In this document: in pieces, positions 26,422 to 36,273 of the stretch | Numbering within the stretch: position 1 is the stretch's first letter | How the letters are laid out: each line of letters opens with the position of its first letter | Assembly: GCA_937923145.1 (NCBI GenBank) | Contig: CALAJT010000008.1 | Span: forward strand, 1-64,000 | Direction: 5' to 3' | DNA from: an uncultured Rubritalea sp. | GTDB taxonomy: Bacteria; Verrucomicrobiota; Verrucomicrobiia; Verrucomicrobiales; Akkermansiaceae | Length of the DNA stretch: 64,000 bases | Notes under the pieces: model-generated | The model's input: only the letters and a program-made list of their open reading frames with translations | What the model was told of the DNA's origin: nothing | Database searches by the model: none | Position numbers and translations under genes: made by a program

Positions 26422-26472
26422 TCAGTCATAGAATGTGCTCTGTCAAGTCGCTAGGTGGGTTTAACTTAGACT

Positions 26473-27006
26473 TTAGCTTCTAGAAATAGCCATTTCTTGC
26501 TCGTGAGCACGATGTGCGAGCATGAATCCAGCTATAATGGATAAAACCACACTCAGTGCGAAAATATAAAGTCCCCACTCAGCATGGATCAGAGAACCTC
26601 CAGGGAGTCCTTTTACTGTGACGATAAGTACGGAAATTACAAAGACATCGATCATGGAGAACTTGCCAAGCTTTTCGACAAATTTGAGAGATTTTCCAGG
26701 GCATTTTTTTTGACTGAGCTTTAGCGATGCCATCCAGAGAATCAGTAATTTCAAAACGGGAAATACGATAGAGAATCCAAAGATAAGTGATGCTATTCCT
26801 TTTGCGCCACCATGCCACATGTGGGAGATACCATCTATGATAGAGAAGCTGGAAACTTTAAATTCCTCAGGAAAAAGTAGATGCATCACTTCTGTGTAAT
26901 CACCATCATAGAGCGTGAGTCTAGGCTCAGTCTGCATCGTAGGTGCCATGATGCCTATGCCTAGGGTGAAGCTAGAAATTATTAGGAGTAGAAAAATACG
27001 CTTCAT
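26473..27006 (-). CDS. PqiA-family membrane protein
   Basis: The 177-residue protein has four hydrophobic helices (first near residues 3-20; others near GIASLIFGFSIVFPVLKLLI, MIDVFVISVLIVTVKG and YIFALSVVLSIIAGFML). FPVLKLLILW and GKFSMIDVFVISVL match the PqiA domain. The periplasmic loop between helix 1 and 2 is unusually long (about 45 residues). It is 6 bp downstream of the C2-like gene and most likely cotranscribed. PqiA proteins often work with MCE-type lipid carriers, but that is only family knowledge. Confidence 0.85.
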   Translation of the reverse strand: MKRIFLLLIISSFTLGIGIMAPTMQTEPRLTLYDGDYTEVMHLLFPEEFKVSSFSIIDGISHMWHGGAKGIASLIFGFSIVFPVLKLLILWMASLKLSQKKCPGKSLKFVEKLGKFSMIDVFVISVLIVTVKGLPGGSLIHAEWGLYIFALSVVLSIIAGFMLAHRAHEQEMAISRS

Positions 27007-27012
27007 GAGAGA

Positions 27013-27672
27013 TTACTTAGATTGTTCGTGAGTCATTTCACGGAGTAGGGGAAGAAGGTAGTCCTTCACACTACCTTCGCGCTTCACTACTTTGATATCT
27101 ACATTTTTCCAGCCGTTGTCATCATTACGGTTTTTATTGGAGATGACATTTGAGCCTTCGTGGAGGTCGCTTACGGAGAGTGTTAGTTTGCCAACATCAT
27201 CAGTAGGGGAGAGGCTATCGTGGTCGAACATTTTAATGGTGATTTCTGAAGCGCCTTTGACCCTCGCAGCATTAACGATCTGCTCGAAATCTACTCCCAG
27301 ATTTATGTCACCCTGAACAACACTAGTGAGATCTTTCAGCGCAATTGGTAAAGTAATACCTCTCCAGTTTCCGATAAAAGTATTGTTTCTCTGCGGAGAT
27401 TTAAAGACTCTTTTTCCTTGGTATTCGATTTCATAAAAGAGGTCTGGAGCGTCATCGTCATCATCCCAGTCTTCCTCATCACCATCATCTAACACTTTAT
27501 TAAAGACCTCAATCTCCGAGACGAAGACATAATAAGTAGCCTCGTCATCCATGCTGTTCTTAATATAATCGGGAGTGTCTAGGTGGATAGGTTTCTCCAC
27601 CATTATAGAAGTAATGCCAGCGCCGCACAGGATGAGTCCTGCTGGAACACTGAGAGACAATAAATTCTTCAT
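27013..27672 (-). CDS. Exported C2-like domain protein
   Basis: The 219-residue protein has an N-terminal signal or anchor (LLSLSVPAGLILCGAGITSI) and a very acidic stretch (about 60-75: GDEEDWDDDDDAPD). A beta-sandwich with the C2 pattern follows (LFYEIEYQGKRVFKSPQRNN, then SEITIKMFDHDSLSPTDDVG). The Asp-rich loops could bind Ca2+. The gene starts a two-gene operon with PqiA. I do not recognise an enzyme; the C2 assignment is by pattern and moderately sure. Confidence 0.7.
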   Translation of the reverse strand: MKNLLSLSVPAGLILCGAGITSIMVEKPIHLDTPDYIKNSMDDEATYYVFVSEIEVFNKVLDDGDEEDWDDDDDAPDLFYEIEYQGKRVFKSPQRNNTFIGNWRGITLPIALKDLTSVVQGDINLGVDFEQIVNAARVKGASEITIKMFDHDSLSPTDDVGKLTLSVSDLHEGSNVISNKNRNDDNGWKNVDIKVVKREGSVKDYLLPLLREMTHEQSK

Positions 27673-27758
27673 ATACTCAAGCTACTGCTAGAGTGCTCCC
27701 GATCAAGGACTATTTCTAAAGGTAGACTTTTCAGTGATTTCATGGCTAGCTATCTCCA

Positions 27759-28220
27759 GTGAATCAGGAAATACAACATCCCGTATTAGGAATAGATCAT
27801 GGTGAAGCTCGGATCGGGCTTGCGATTACTGATGTGGTCGGAATTCTGGCACATCCGTTAGAGACGATTCAAGTAAAGACCAGGGAGCCTATTTCTAGAA
27901 TAGTAGAGCTAATAGCCGAGCGTCAGATACAGCAAATCGTTATAGGATTACCTCTGCGGATGGATGGATCAGAAGGGACAGCCGCTGAGAAAATTAGGAA
28001 TTTTGCTGTTGAACTGGCTGAAAAAGTTAGTATCTCTATCTCTTACCAAGACGAAAGACTCACTACCGTATCGGCAGCTGCGAAGCTTCACCAAGCGGGA
28101 AGAAATGCGAAGAAACAGAAAACGATGATCGACCAAGCAGCTGCGGTTGAGATTCTAACAGAATGGCTCAGCGATCAAGCGCCAGAATTTTACCCAGAAG
28201 ATATTCATCCTGATCTTTAG
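27759..28220 (+). CDS. ruvX: Pre-16S rRNA nuclease (YqgF/RuvX family)
   Basis: The 153-residue RNase H-fold protein contains VLGIDHGEARIGLAITD (the first catalytic Asp), IVIGLPLRMDGSEGTAAEK and YQDERLTTVSAAAKL (the later acidic residues). YqgF proteins mature the 5' end of 16S rRNA. Length and motifs are standard. It runs divergent from the C2-like gene and is 22 bp before the ThuA gene. Confidence 0.92.
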   Translation: MNQEIQHPVLGIDHGEARIGLAITDVVGILAHPLETIQVKTREPISRIVELIAERQIQQIVIGLPLRMDGSEGTAAEKIRNFAVELAEKVSISISYQDERLTTVSAAAKLHQAGRNAKKQKTMIDQAAAVEILTEWLSDQAPEFYPEDIHPDL

Positions 28221-28242
28221 AACTATTTAACATCAAATAATC

Positions 28243-29235
28243 ATGAAAATTCTATTTATACTATTGCTTAGTATTATTTCACTCAACGCTCAAATCACCT
28301 ACAAGGGAGACTCTAAACCTGAAAATAAGAAACATATAGTTTTCGTAGCATCTGATCACGAATACCGCGCTGAAGAAGCCTGCACTGGTCTAGCCAGAAT
28401 TTTAGCAAAGCATCACGGCTACACCTGTACTGTTCTGTATGGAGTTGATGACAAGGGAGAGATCGAAGCTGGAGCATCTAATATCAAAGGGCTAGAGGCT
28501 CTAGAGAAGGCTGATCTCATGGTGATCTACACACGCTTCCTAGATCTGCCAGATGATCAGATGAAGTATATTGATGATTATGTTAAGCGTGGCAGACCAG
28601 TAGTAGGAATGCGCACATCTTCACACGGATTTAAAATTAAGCCTGGTAAGACATATTCTAAGTATGACTTTAGATCCAAAGACCCAGAATTCAAAAATGG
28701 ATTTGGTGAGCAGATTCTAGGTAACACTTGGGAAGGTCACTATGGCACGAATCACAAGCAGGGAACTCGTATTCAGATTATACCTGAGCAGAAGAGTAAC
28801 TCTATTCTGACAGGAGTGAAAGATGGCGCATTCTGTTATGCTGGTGGGTATAACGGCGTAGCGCGCGAAGGCTTTACTGTCCTCACTAACAGCCAGCCAT
28901 TAGTATCTATGAATAAAGACGCTGCTTTAGATGATAAGAAACCAGCAGTTCCTTCCACATGGACACGTCACTATGTCTCGGCTGATGGCAAGAAAGCACG
29001 GGTATTTCACTCTACACAGGGGGCATCGGAAGACTTCTTAGATGATGACTACCGACGTATGATGATTAATGGTATCTTCTGGGCAGCTGGAGATGAAGCT
29101 AATATCAATGCGGATAATGATATTTCTTTCGTAGGAAAGTATCAGCCTACTACCTTTAAAAATGGTGCTTATGTTAGAGGAGTAAAGCCTTCTGATCTTA
29201 AGGACATGAATAGTCCGATCTTGCCTAAGAAGTAA
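28243..29235 (+). CDS. Exported ThuA-domain protein
   Basis: The 330-residue protein has a signal peptide (MKILFILLLSIISLNA) and a ThuA domain with a class-I-glutamine-amidotransferase-like fold. Visible motifs are HIVFVASDHEYRAEEACTGL, YTRFLDLPDDQMKYIDDYV, then GMRTSSHGF, and a HSTQGASEDFLDDDYRRMMI end. In Verrucomicrobia and Planctomycetes such proteins are linked to sugar metabolism and are often exported; the substrate is unknown. It is 27 bp upstream of truA and could be cotranscribed with it. Confidence 0.87.
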   Translation: MKILFILLLSIISLNAQITYKGDSKPENKKHIVFVASDHEYRAEEACTGLARILAKHHGYTCTVLYGVDDKGEIEAGASNIKGLEALEKADLMVIYTRFLDLPDDQMKYIDDYVKRGRPVVGMRTSSHGFKIKPGKTYSKYDFRSKDPEFKNGFGEQILGNTWEGHYGTNHKQGTRIQIIPEQKSNSILTGVKDGAFCYAGGYNGVAREGFTVLTNSQPLVSMNKDAALDDKKPAVPSTWTRHYVSADGKKARVFHSTQGASEDFLDDDYRRMMINGIFWAAGDEANINADNDISFVGKYQPTTFKNGAYVRGVKPSDLKDMNSPILPKK

Positions 29236-29262
29236 TTTTTTTATCTGCTACTAAAAATTAAA

Positions 29263-30018
29263 ATGCGTCTTAAACTCACTGTTGCCTATGACGGTAGACC
29301 TTATTCTGGATGGCAATGCCAGCCGAATGGAAATACTATTCAAGATTTCATTCAAGGTGCTTTAGAAAAAGTATCTAAAGTTCCGGTCACGCTTCATGGC
29401 TCGGGACGCACAGATACGGGAGTTCATGCTGATGCTCAGGTAGCTCACTTTGATACTCCTGAAAGTGTTGATATGAATCCCTACAACTGGGTTCCTGCTC
29501 TAAATACGAAACTCCCAGCCACGATTCGTATCATGGACTGCGAAGAGGTTACGGATGACTTTCATGCACGTTTTTCAGCTAAGCAAAAGACCTATTCTTA
29601 CGATCTCTGCTTAGCCCCAGTTCTACACCCTCTGATGTCTGGCAGAGCATGGCATCTACCACGACAGTTAGATCCAGAAAGTTTAGAACAAGCACTGAGT
29701 CACTACGTCGGCGAACATTGCTTCAAAGCATTCGCTGCAAATCGTGGTAACGAAACCGAAGCCACCGAATACACCCGCACTCTAACAGAATCATCATTCG
29801 AAGTGATCGAAGACGGCTACCGCATCACCTGTACAGGGGATGGTTTCATGTATAAAATGGTGCGACTACTTACAGGAGCCGCTGTTCAGTGTGCTCAAGG
29901 CAGACTCAGACTAGATGACCATCTAGCACTCCTAAATCAGCTAGAGAATTTACCTAATGGTAAGTCACCTTATTGTGCACCTGCGGATGGGCTCACGCTT
30001 AAGAATGTGAGTTACTAA
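29263..30018 (+). CDS. truA: tRNA pseudouridine(38-40) synthase TruA
   Basis: The 251-residue enzyme isomerises uridines 38-40 in the anticodon stem of many tRNAs. The start MRLKLTVAYDGRPYSGWQCQ and the motif GSGRTDTGVHA with catalytic D51 are hallmarks, as is FKAFAANRGN and the C-terminal GDGFMYKMVRLL. Length is normal. Confidence 0.95.
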   Translation: MRLKLTVAYDGRPYSGWQCQPNGNTIQDFIQGALEKVSKVPVTLHGSGRTDTGVHADAQVAHFDTPESVDMNPYNWVPALNTKLPATIRIMDCEEVTDDFHARFSAKQKTYSYDLCLAPVLHPLMSGRAWHLPRQLDPESLEQALSHYVGEHCFKAFAANRGNETEATEYTRTLTESSFEVIEDGYRITCTGDGFMYKMVRLLTGAAVQCAQGRLRLDDHLALLNQLENLPNGKSPYCAPADGLTLKNVSY

Positions 30019-30187
30019 GAATAGAGCCTGGGGCTGGCTAAAGCTGTCCAAAGCTCATAGGTTGACTAATCATTAGTCCAATTTTTCTCTGGCTGACACA
30101 TAGACTCGAAGCTTCATGTTACTGGATCGATGACTACTGACAAGTAAACCTCTGACGGAGTGCTGTTCCCATGCGGCTCAGAGCTCC

Positions 30188-30901
30188 CTAGCTGGTCAAA
30201 AAATCACTAGAACAACACCCATGAAAATCCTCACCACTTATAGGATGCTCAAAATGCAAATCACTAGCGTGTAACATCAAGCGATCCGCCATCTCCTGAC
30301 TACGATCACTTTTATAAAGATCACAACCGAGAATCGGGTGACCCATGAAAAGACTGTGAATCCGCAGCTGGTGTGTCCGCCCAGTAATAGGAGTAAACTG
30401 CACAAGACTCCGAGGGGGATTCTCCAGACGTTGTAATACCTTGTATTCACTAACTGCTTCTTTACCGTCACTTTGACAAATTTTGACTTTAGGAAATAGC
30501 TTTTTATCCTTAGCTATAGGAGCACTAATCCGCGCCTGGTCATCTTCAATAGACCCCTCTAGCATAGCTATATAACGCTTCTTTATCGTTCGCATTTGGA
30601 ACTGTTTATTAAGATTTTTCGATGACTGGGTGTGAAGTCCTACTACCATGACTCCTGATGTCCCTAAATCTAATCGGTGAGGTAAAATAGCATTTGGAAA
30701 TGCTGGCGTCTCACCTTCCTGACCATGCACTAATCGATAATGAACTGAATCCCAATTCAGAGGGTTTTTACCAGATAGGCTTAACAAGCCACTAGGCTTA
30801 TTGATCAGCAGAATATCCTCATCTTGATATAGAATATCGAATAGATCTTCACACGCTGGTGCTATAAAATTATCGATAATAGGATTGTGCTTACTAGGCA
30901 T
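30188..30901 (-). CDS. RluA-family pseudouridine synthase
   Basis: The 237-residue single-domain enzyme has ILLINKPSGLLSLSG and the catalytic motif LPHRLDLGTSGVMVVG (Asp in RLD), then TGRTHQLRIHSLFMGHPILG. There is no S4 RNA-binding domain, and the length resembles RluA or TruC. It modifies uridine in rRNA or tRNA; the exact target cannot be assigned from sequence. It is 16 bp downstream of the helicase gene in the same direction, so an operon murI-helicase-RluA is likely. Confidence 0.9.
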   Translation of the reverse strand: MPSKHNPIIDNFIAPACEDLFDILYQDEDILLINKPSGLLSLSGKNPLNWDSVHYRLVHGQEGETPAFPNAILPHRLDLGTSGVMVVGLHTQSSKNLNKQFQMRTIKKRYIAMLEGSIEDDQARISAPIAKDKKLFPKVKICQSDGKEAVSEYKVLQRLENPPRSLVQFTPITGRTHQLRIHSLFMGHPILGCDLYKSDRSQEMADRLMLHASDLHFEHPISGEDFHGCCSSDFLTS

Positions 30902-30917
30902 TAATTCAGAGTCCTAA

Positions 30918-32231
30918 TTACCTTCTTCTACGCTTTGCGCTCTTCTTAGGTCCGCGTTTTTTAGCCTGGGCGTTATTCTTGCGGTTGGCGAATTTGTTTT
31001 GGTATTCACTGTTTCTTCCAGTGTTTGTTCCTGCTTTCTTGGCTATTTTTCTGGCTCTTGGGCGGTCTTCTGGTCTGAGTTCTTCGGCTGCTTGGTCGTA
31101 TTTGAAGCCTTCAGCTTGCTTTTTCGGGAGTGTTTTACCGATAAGTTTTTCTACTTTCTTAAGTGCATTCTGGTTTGCTGGGCTGACGAAGGTGATGGCT
31201 ACGCCTTTGACACCTGCTCTGCCTGTTCTGCCGATGCGGTGGATGTAGTCCTCGCTCTGCTCAGGAAAGTCGTAGTTGATAACATGGGTGACGGAGTCGA
31301 CATCAATACCACGAGCTGCCACATCAGTAGCTACTAGGACACGAACTTTACCTGTTTTAAAGTCGTCTAGCGCACGTCTACGCTGTCCTTGTGATCGGTC
31401 GCCGTGGATTGCCTCAGCAGTGATGCCTTCCATCTTGAGAGCGGTTACTAACTCCTCAGTTCCAAGCTTAGTGCGGGCGAATACCATAACAGCATAGAGC
31501 TCGTGTGAGCTATCGAGTAGGTGCTCTAATAGCTCGGTTTTCTGATGCTGATGCACTTCATAAATCTGTTGGTCGATGGTCTCTGCGGCACTGGCTCTTT
31601 TCTCGACTTCTACTAGGGTAGGGGAGTTGAGGAATTCTTTTGTTAGAGTCTCGATCTGGGTGTTCATCGTTGCTGAGAAGAAGAGTGTCTGCTTGGACTT
31701 AGGCAGTTTCTTCATCACTGTGCGGATGTCTGGTATGAATCCCATGTCGAGCATGCGGTCTGCTTCATCTAGGACTAGTGTCTGGACGTGCTGGAAATTT
31801 CCATGACCTCGGTCTACCAGATCTAACAGTCTTCCTGGAGTGGCTACGATGATGTCTACGCCAGAATTGAGCTTGGCGATCTGACCTCTGTCGACGATGC
31901 CACCGAAGATGACCCCGGTTCTGAGATTAGTGTATTTAGCATAGCCACGTATATTTTCATGAATCTGCTGCACTAGCTCACGGGTGGGAGCGATGATAAG
32001 TATGCGAGTGTGACGCTCTTCTTTAGCCTCTGTCTTATCTACTAATTTTGAAAGTAGAGGAAGCGTGAAAGCTGCGGTTTTACCAGTACCTGTCTGAGCT
32101 ATTCCTATTACATCTGCTCCTTTAGCGACCTTAGGTATAGCTTGTGCTTGAATTGGAGTAGGCTTGGTGTAGCCAGAGTCTGCGACGGCTTTGAGGATGC
32201 GTTCGTGGAGTGGAAGTTGATTGAAATTCAT
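30918..32231 (-). CDS. DEAD-box RNA helicase, RhlE-like
   Basis: The 437-residue helicase has the Q motif and all core motifs: AQTGTGKTAAFTLPLL (I), APTRELVQQI (Ia), TPGRLLD, VLDEADRMLDMGF (II), FFSATM (III), VLVATDVAARGIDV (V) and YIHRIGRTGRAG (VI). The C-terminal 40 residues are basic (Arg/Lys/Asn-rich, ending KKSAKRRRR). It remodels RNA, probably ribosome or mRNA. Its start overlaps the murI stop by 4 bp, which points to translational coupling. Confidence 0.93.
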   Translation of the reverse strand: MNFNQLPLHERILKAVADSGYTKPTPIQAQAIPKVAKGADVIGIAQTGTGKTAAFTLPLLSKLVDKTEAKEERHTRILIIAPTRELVQQIHENIRGYAKYTNLRTGVIFGGIVDRGQIAKLNSGVDIIVATPGRLLDLVDRGHGNFQHVQTLVLDEADRMLDMGFIPDIRTVMKKLPKSKQTLFFSATMNTQIETLTKEFLNSPTLVEVEKRASAAETIDQQIYEVHQHQKTELLEHLLDSSHELYAVMVFARTKLGTEELVTALKMEGITAEAIHGDRSQGQRRRALDDFKTGKVRVLVATDVAARGIDVDSVTHVINYDFPEQSEDYIHRIGRTGRAGVKGVAITFVSPANQNALKKVEKLIGKTLPKKQAEGFKYDQAAEELRPEDRPRARKIAKKAGTNTGRNSEYQNKFANRKNNAQAKKRGPKKSAKRRRR

Positions 32232-33082
32232 GATAATGTTAAACTTGTTAGAGTGGCAGTAAGGTCTGGGCAGAGAGTTGGAAAAATAGTTTTCAGTAGC
32301 TCTAAATCTCCAGTGGTGTGGATGTTGATTTTATTAGAAAGTGATGTTTTCTCTGTGAGTAGTGAGTCAGTGCGTCGAGCAACAGCTGCTCCAGTGCAGA
32401 TGATTACAATGTCTTCTCCTACTAGATTCTGGATAGCTGGTCTTAGAAATGGATAGTGAGTGCAACCGAGGACTAATGTGTCAGCACCGGCATCTAGCAT
32501 AGGCTGGGTGTATTGGCAGATGGCTTCATCTACTCTAGATCCTGTTAGAGTTCCTGACTCTACTAGTTCTACAAATTGAGGACAAGGCTGAGTGATTACC
32601 TTAACCTTACTCGCTGGTGCATGGGTATCTAGCAAGTGGTGAAATTTTTCACCAGCTATAGATGCTTCTGTAGCAAGGACTCCTATGATGTGAGACTGAG
32701 TAGCGCTGGCCGCAGGCTTCACCGCCGGCTCCATGCCTACGAATGGGATATCAAACTGCTTTCTAGCTGCTTCGATGGCTTGAATGGTAGCGGAGTTACA
32801 AGCCAGCACAATGATCGTTGCTCCTTGGGCTATCAGGTGCTCAGCTAAGGTGAATACACGCTGCTGAATCTGCTCTGGCGACTTGCTACCATATGGACAC
32901 CATGCAGAGTCGGCTATGTAGTCAATAGCCATGTCTGGAAGCAATTTTCTAATTTCTAATAGCACAGATAGACCACCCACTCCAGAATCGAGTATTCCGA
33001 TCTTGGATTGAAGCTGAGTTGATGTGTCTGTATCTGAGTAGGTCACAGAGTTGGTTAGAAATGAGAATGAAGCGGATAGCAA
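32228..33082 (-). CDS. murI: Glutamate racemase
   Basis: The 284-residue enzyme makes D-glutamate for peptidoglycan. GILDSGVGGLSVLLEIRKLL carries the first catalytic Asp, VLACNSATIQAIE the first cysteine, and LVLGCTHYPFLRPAI the second with its His. The N terminus is about 25 residues longer than usual and polar; no better internal ATG is seen, so the true start may be a non-ATG codon downstream. It overlaps the helicase start by 4 bp. Confidence 0.93.
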   Translation of the reverse strand: MLSASFSFLTNSVTYSDTDTSTQLQSKIGILDSGVGGLSVLLEIRKLLPDMAIDYIADSAWCPYGSKSPEQIQQRVFTLAEHLIAQGATIIVLACNSATIQAIEAARKQFDIPFVGMEPAVKPAASATQSHIIGVLATEASIAGEKFHHLLDTHAPASKVKVITQPCPQFVELVESGTLTGSRVDEAICQYTQPMLDAGADTLVLGCTHYPFLRPAIQNLVGEDIVIICTGAAVARRTDSLLTEKTSLSNKINIHTTGDLELLKTIFPTLCPDLTATLTSLTLS

Positions 33083-33120
33083 GCGAAACGTGCGATCCAG
33101 CTACAGAATTTATGGTGAAA

Positions 33121-36100
33121 TCAAGTGGTAGGACGTTTCCGATCTAGCATGAGAAACCAGCGCAAAAACCTAACAACATAAGCTTTCAGTTCCTCACCTA
33201 CCATATAGCAGCAGGGGATAAGCAATAGTGTGATGGCTGTAGCAAACAAGATTCCGAAACCTAGTGAAATAGCCATTGGGATGAGAAATTGTGCTTGGAT
33301 AGAATTCTCAGACAATAATGGCATCAAGCCTGCAAAGGTGGTCAGAGAGGTGAGTATAATAGGTCTGAATCTTCTGCCACCAGCCGTGTAGACAGCCTTA
33401 TTGAGTGGCATGCCTTCAAGTCGCTTCTTATTAATATAATCTACTAAAACAAGTGAGTCATTTACTACAACACCGGCAAGAGCTAGGACGCCAATCCAAC
33501 TGAGAATCGTAATCTCCATATCCATAATATAGTGCCCCCAGATAGCACCGACTATACCAAATGGTACAGCTAGTAAGACATAAAGCGGCTGTAAAAATGA
33601 TTTAAACGGAATTGCCAAGAGTGTAAAGAGTAGCAGCATCACAGCACCTAGTTGAACGAGTGTTTCCTTTTGCTGTTTACGATGATTTGCTAGCGTGCCT
33701 TGGTATTTCCATGAGACGGTGGGATGTGACGCTATAGTCTCCTTCATAAAGGCTGTGATCTCATCTTCCATATCTGTTACCTTGTTGCCTGACTTTACTC
33801 TAGCTCTTAGCTCCATGATCCTGGAGCCATCCTCACGCTCGATACGGGGTGGGGTCGTGGTCTCGGTAATGTCAGCGAACTGTGTGAGTGGTGCTGTCTT
33901 GTTGCCTGGTACATTGATTCGCAGGGTATTCAGTGTATGGACTGATTTACGGACTTCCTCTGGGAAGCGTAGCATGACATTGATCTCATCTTCACCACGC
34001 TGAATCTTCTCTATACGAGTGCCGTTGAATGCGGTTCTGACCTGTGATGCTAGGCTTTGTTCAGTGAGCTCTGAATCAGTGTCCTTAGGTCTTATGCGTA
34101 GCTCTCGCGAGGGCTTTTGTGCAGAGGTATATGGGCTTTTTAGATGGGGATGGTCATTGATCCATTTTTCAAATTTCTCTGCGACAAGCGCTTTAGCTTC
34201 ATCATCATTTCCTCTTAGCTGAATCTCTAGACCAGTTCCCATTTCCTGATGTTTCCCTTGGGTAGACTCTCCCTGAATATAGAAGAATGCGGAGCCCTCT
34301 ATCTTACCGACTTTTTCATCCCAGGCTTTGACGATTTCTGCATTTGAAACCGCATTCTCAGAGCTGCGCTGACTAGGAGGCGTAAGTGCTACCATGACGA
34401 ATCCTCGCTCCTCTTTATTTCCTCCCCATCTGCGGCTACCTCCAGAGATTTCTATAATGTCGCGGATCAGACTTTCGCCGGTATCTCCGTCCATGAAATC
34501 ACTACGAATATCCTTGATCGCGGAGGCGATGATGTTGACTCGGTCTTTAGTTACCGCTACCTCCGTGCCTTGCTTCATATCGAGGTGGGCAAAGAGAAAG
34601 TAGCGCTCTACGGAGGGCATACTTTTACTCTCCATTTTATTTATGAAAAAGCTCATCGTAATCCCGAGGATAGCGATGAATGCGCAGATGACTGCGTAGC
34701 GGAATTTGATGCAGATATGGAGGAACGGCTGGTAAACCTTCTCAATAAATATTTCCAAGCTTCGCGCTATTTTGTCTTGGATTCTAGTGAGGAAATTAGC
34801 ATTTTGCTTCCCTGATTTTAGATGCTTCAGGTGAGCTGGTAAGATGAATTTAGATTCTATCAATGAGAAAAATAGCACAGGTAAGACGACGAAGGGAATC
34901 TGTTTTTTAATGTTATCGAAATAAGTGTCGCCGAGTAATAGAGGAATGAACGCAGCCATTGTTGTTACCACACCGAAGGTGACTGGCACTGCTACTTCCT
35001 TCGTGCCAATTATAGCAGCTTCGAGCTGAGAATATTTACCTGAGCTAGCCTTAGCGAAGATGTTCTCGCCCGTGACTATAGCATCATCTACCACGATGCC
35101 TAGCACGATGATGAAGCCGAAGAGGCTCATATTATTAATGGTGACTCCGAAGAGATACATACTCAGCGCAGCTCCTGCAAAGCTCACTGGAATACCTATA
35201 GTCACCCAGAATGCAACACTCGGGCGGAGAAAAAGACCAAGCATGATCATTACTAAGATACCACCCTGAATGAGGCTCCAGATGAGTGTTTCTATTCTAC
35301 CACGGAGACTGATAGAGTCATCATCCCAAGAGTCTATGTAGAGTCCTTCAGGAAGAGATTTTCTAGATTCGGCGATGTACTCATGGACGATGTCTGAGGT
35401 ATCCAGCGCATTCTCTCCATTTTTTCTTAGCACATCAATGAGAATGGCAGGTCTACCGTTAAAGAGCGTTTCCATGGAGCCTTCCTCAAAGCTATCACGC
35501 ACCACCGCGACGTCTTCTACGAGGATTTCTGAGCCGTTCACATTCTTGACGGGAAGCTTACTGAATTGTTCACCGTAGTAGGCTTTATTGCTAGAGCGGA
35601 TCGCTACGTTTTGACCGAATTCTTTGATAGAACCTGCTGAAAGGTCGATAGAGCTTTGCCTGATACCTTTTGAAATATCGTCGAAAGTGAGATTATAGGC
35701 ATTGAGTTTCTCAGGTATTAGATCGATGCTGATTTCCTTATTCTGGGTAGCTGAGATGCTGACTTTAGAGATACCTGGCTTAGACTGTAGATCATCACGG
35801 ATCTTTCTAGCCGCGACTAGCAGTTGTTCTTCAGAGAAATTTCCTGAGATAGCTACCGTGATCACTTCTTTCCAGTTAGACCTATCGTAGATGAATACCT
35901 GTGGCTTTTCAGATTCTTGAGGGAAGGTATTTACGCGTTGAATACGTGATTCTATTTCTAGCTTGAGATCGTCTAGATCTGCATAACTGTCTGCCTCCAC
36001 TTTAATATCCGCTCGTCCTCTTCTCGCATCAGCCTCGATAGATTTGATCCCAGGTGTGCCTTCTAGTGCCTTTTCAATAGGGAGGATGACTTGTTTCTCA

Positions 36101-36273
36101 AGGTCCTCTGGGGTTCCTCCTTGGAGGTTGATCTTGATCCCGATAGTATTATATCTAAATGCTGGCTCTACCTCGACACCCAGCTTCTCAACTGCCACGT
36201 ATATCCCCGAAATGAGAATACCTAGCATAAGCAAATTAGCAGCAACGTGATTTTTAGTGAACCAGCGGATCAT
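33121..36273 (-). CDS. RND efflux transporter (AcrB/MdtB-like)
   Basis: The 1050-residue protein has twelve membrane helices in two repeats, a first helix LLMLGILISGIYVAVEKLG, and two large periplasmic domains. The proton relay is in GIVVDDAIVTGENI of helix 4 (two acidic residues) with the matching Lys/Thr region later. It belongs to the HAE-1 like family for drugs or lipids rather than metal ions. No membrane-fusion protein or TolC-like gene is next to it: upstream there is only the galM remnant region, downstream murI. It may use partners encoded elsewhere. Confidence 0.9.
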   Translation of the reverse strand: MIRWFTKNHVAANLLMLGILISGIYVAVEKLGVEVEPAFRYNTIGIKINLQGGTPEDLEKQVILPIEKALEGTPGIKSIEADARRGRADIKVEADSYADLDDLKLEIESRIQRVNTFPQESEKPQVFIYDRSNWKEVITVAISGNFSEEQLLVAARKIRDDLQSKPGISKVSISATQNKEISIDLIPEKLNAYNLTFDDISKGIRQSSIDLSAGSIKEFGQNVAIRSSNKAYYGEQFSKLPVKNVNGSEILVEDVAVVRDSFEEGSMETLFNGRPAILIDVLRKNGENALDTSDIVHEYIAESRKSLPEGLYIDSWDDDSISLRGRIETLIWSLIQGGILVMIMLGLFLRPSVAFWVTIGIPVSFAGAALSMYLFGVTINNMSLFGFIIVLGIVVDDAIVTGENIFAKASSGKYSQLEAAIIGTKEVAVPVTFGVVTTMAAFIPLLLGDTYFDNIKKQIPFVVLPVLFFSLIESKFILPAHLKHLKSGKQNANFLTRIQDKIARSLEIFIEKVYQPFLHICIKFRYAVICAFIAILGITMSFFINKMESKSMPSVERYFLFAHLDMKQGTEVAVTKDRVNIIASAIKDIRSDFMDGDTGESLIRDIIEISGGSRRWGGNKEERGFVMVALTPPSQRSSENAVSNAEIVKAWDEKVGKIEGSAFFYIQGESTQGKHQEMGTGLEIQLRGNDDEAKALVAEKFEKWINDHPHLKSPYTSAQKPSRELRIRPKDTDSELTEQSLASQVRTAFNGTRIEKIQRGEDEINVMLRFPEEVRKSVHTLNTLRINVPGNKTAPLTQFADITETTTPPRIEREDGSRIMELRARVKSGNKVTDMEDEITAFMKETIASHPTVSWKYQGTLANHRKQQKETLVQLGAVMLLLFTLLAIPFKSFLQPLYVLLAVPFGIVGAIWGHYIMDMEITILSWIGVLALAGVVVNDSLVLVDYINKKRLEGMPLNKAVYTAGGRRFRPIILTSLTTFAGLMPLLSENSIQAQFLIPMAISLGFGILFATAITLLLIPCCYMVGEELKAYVVRFLRWFLMLDRKRPTT

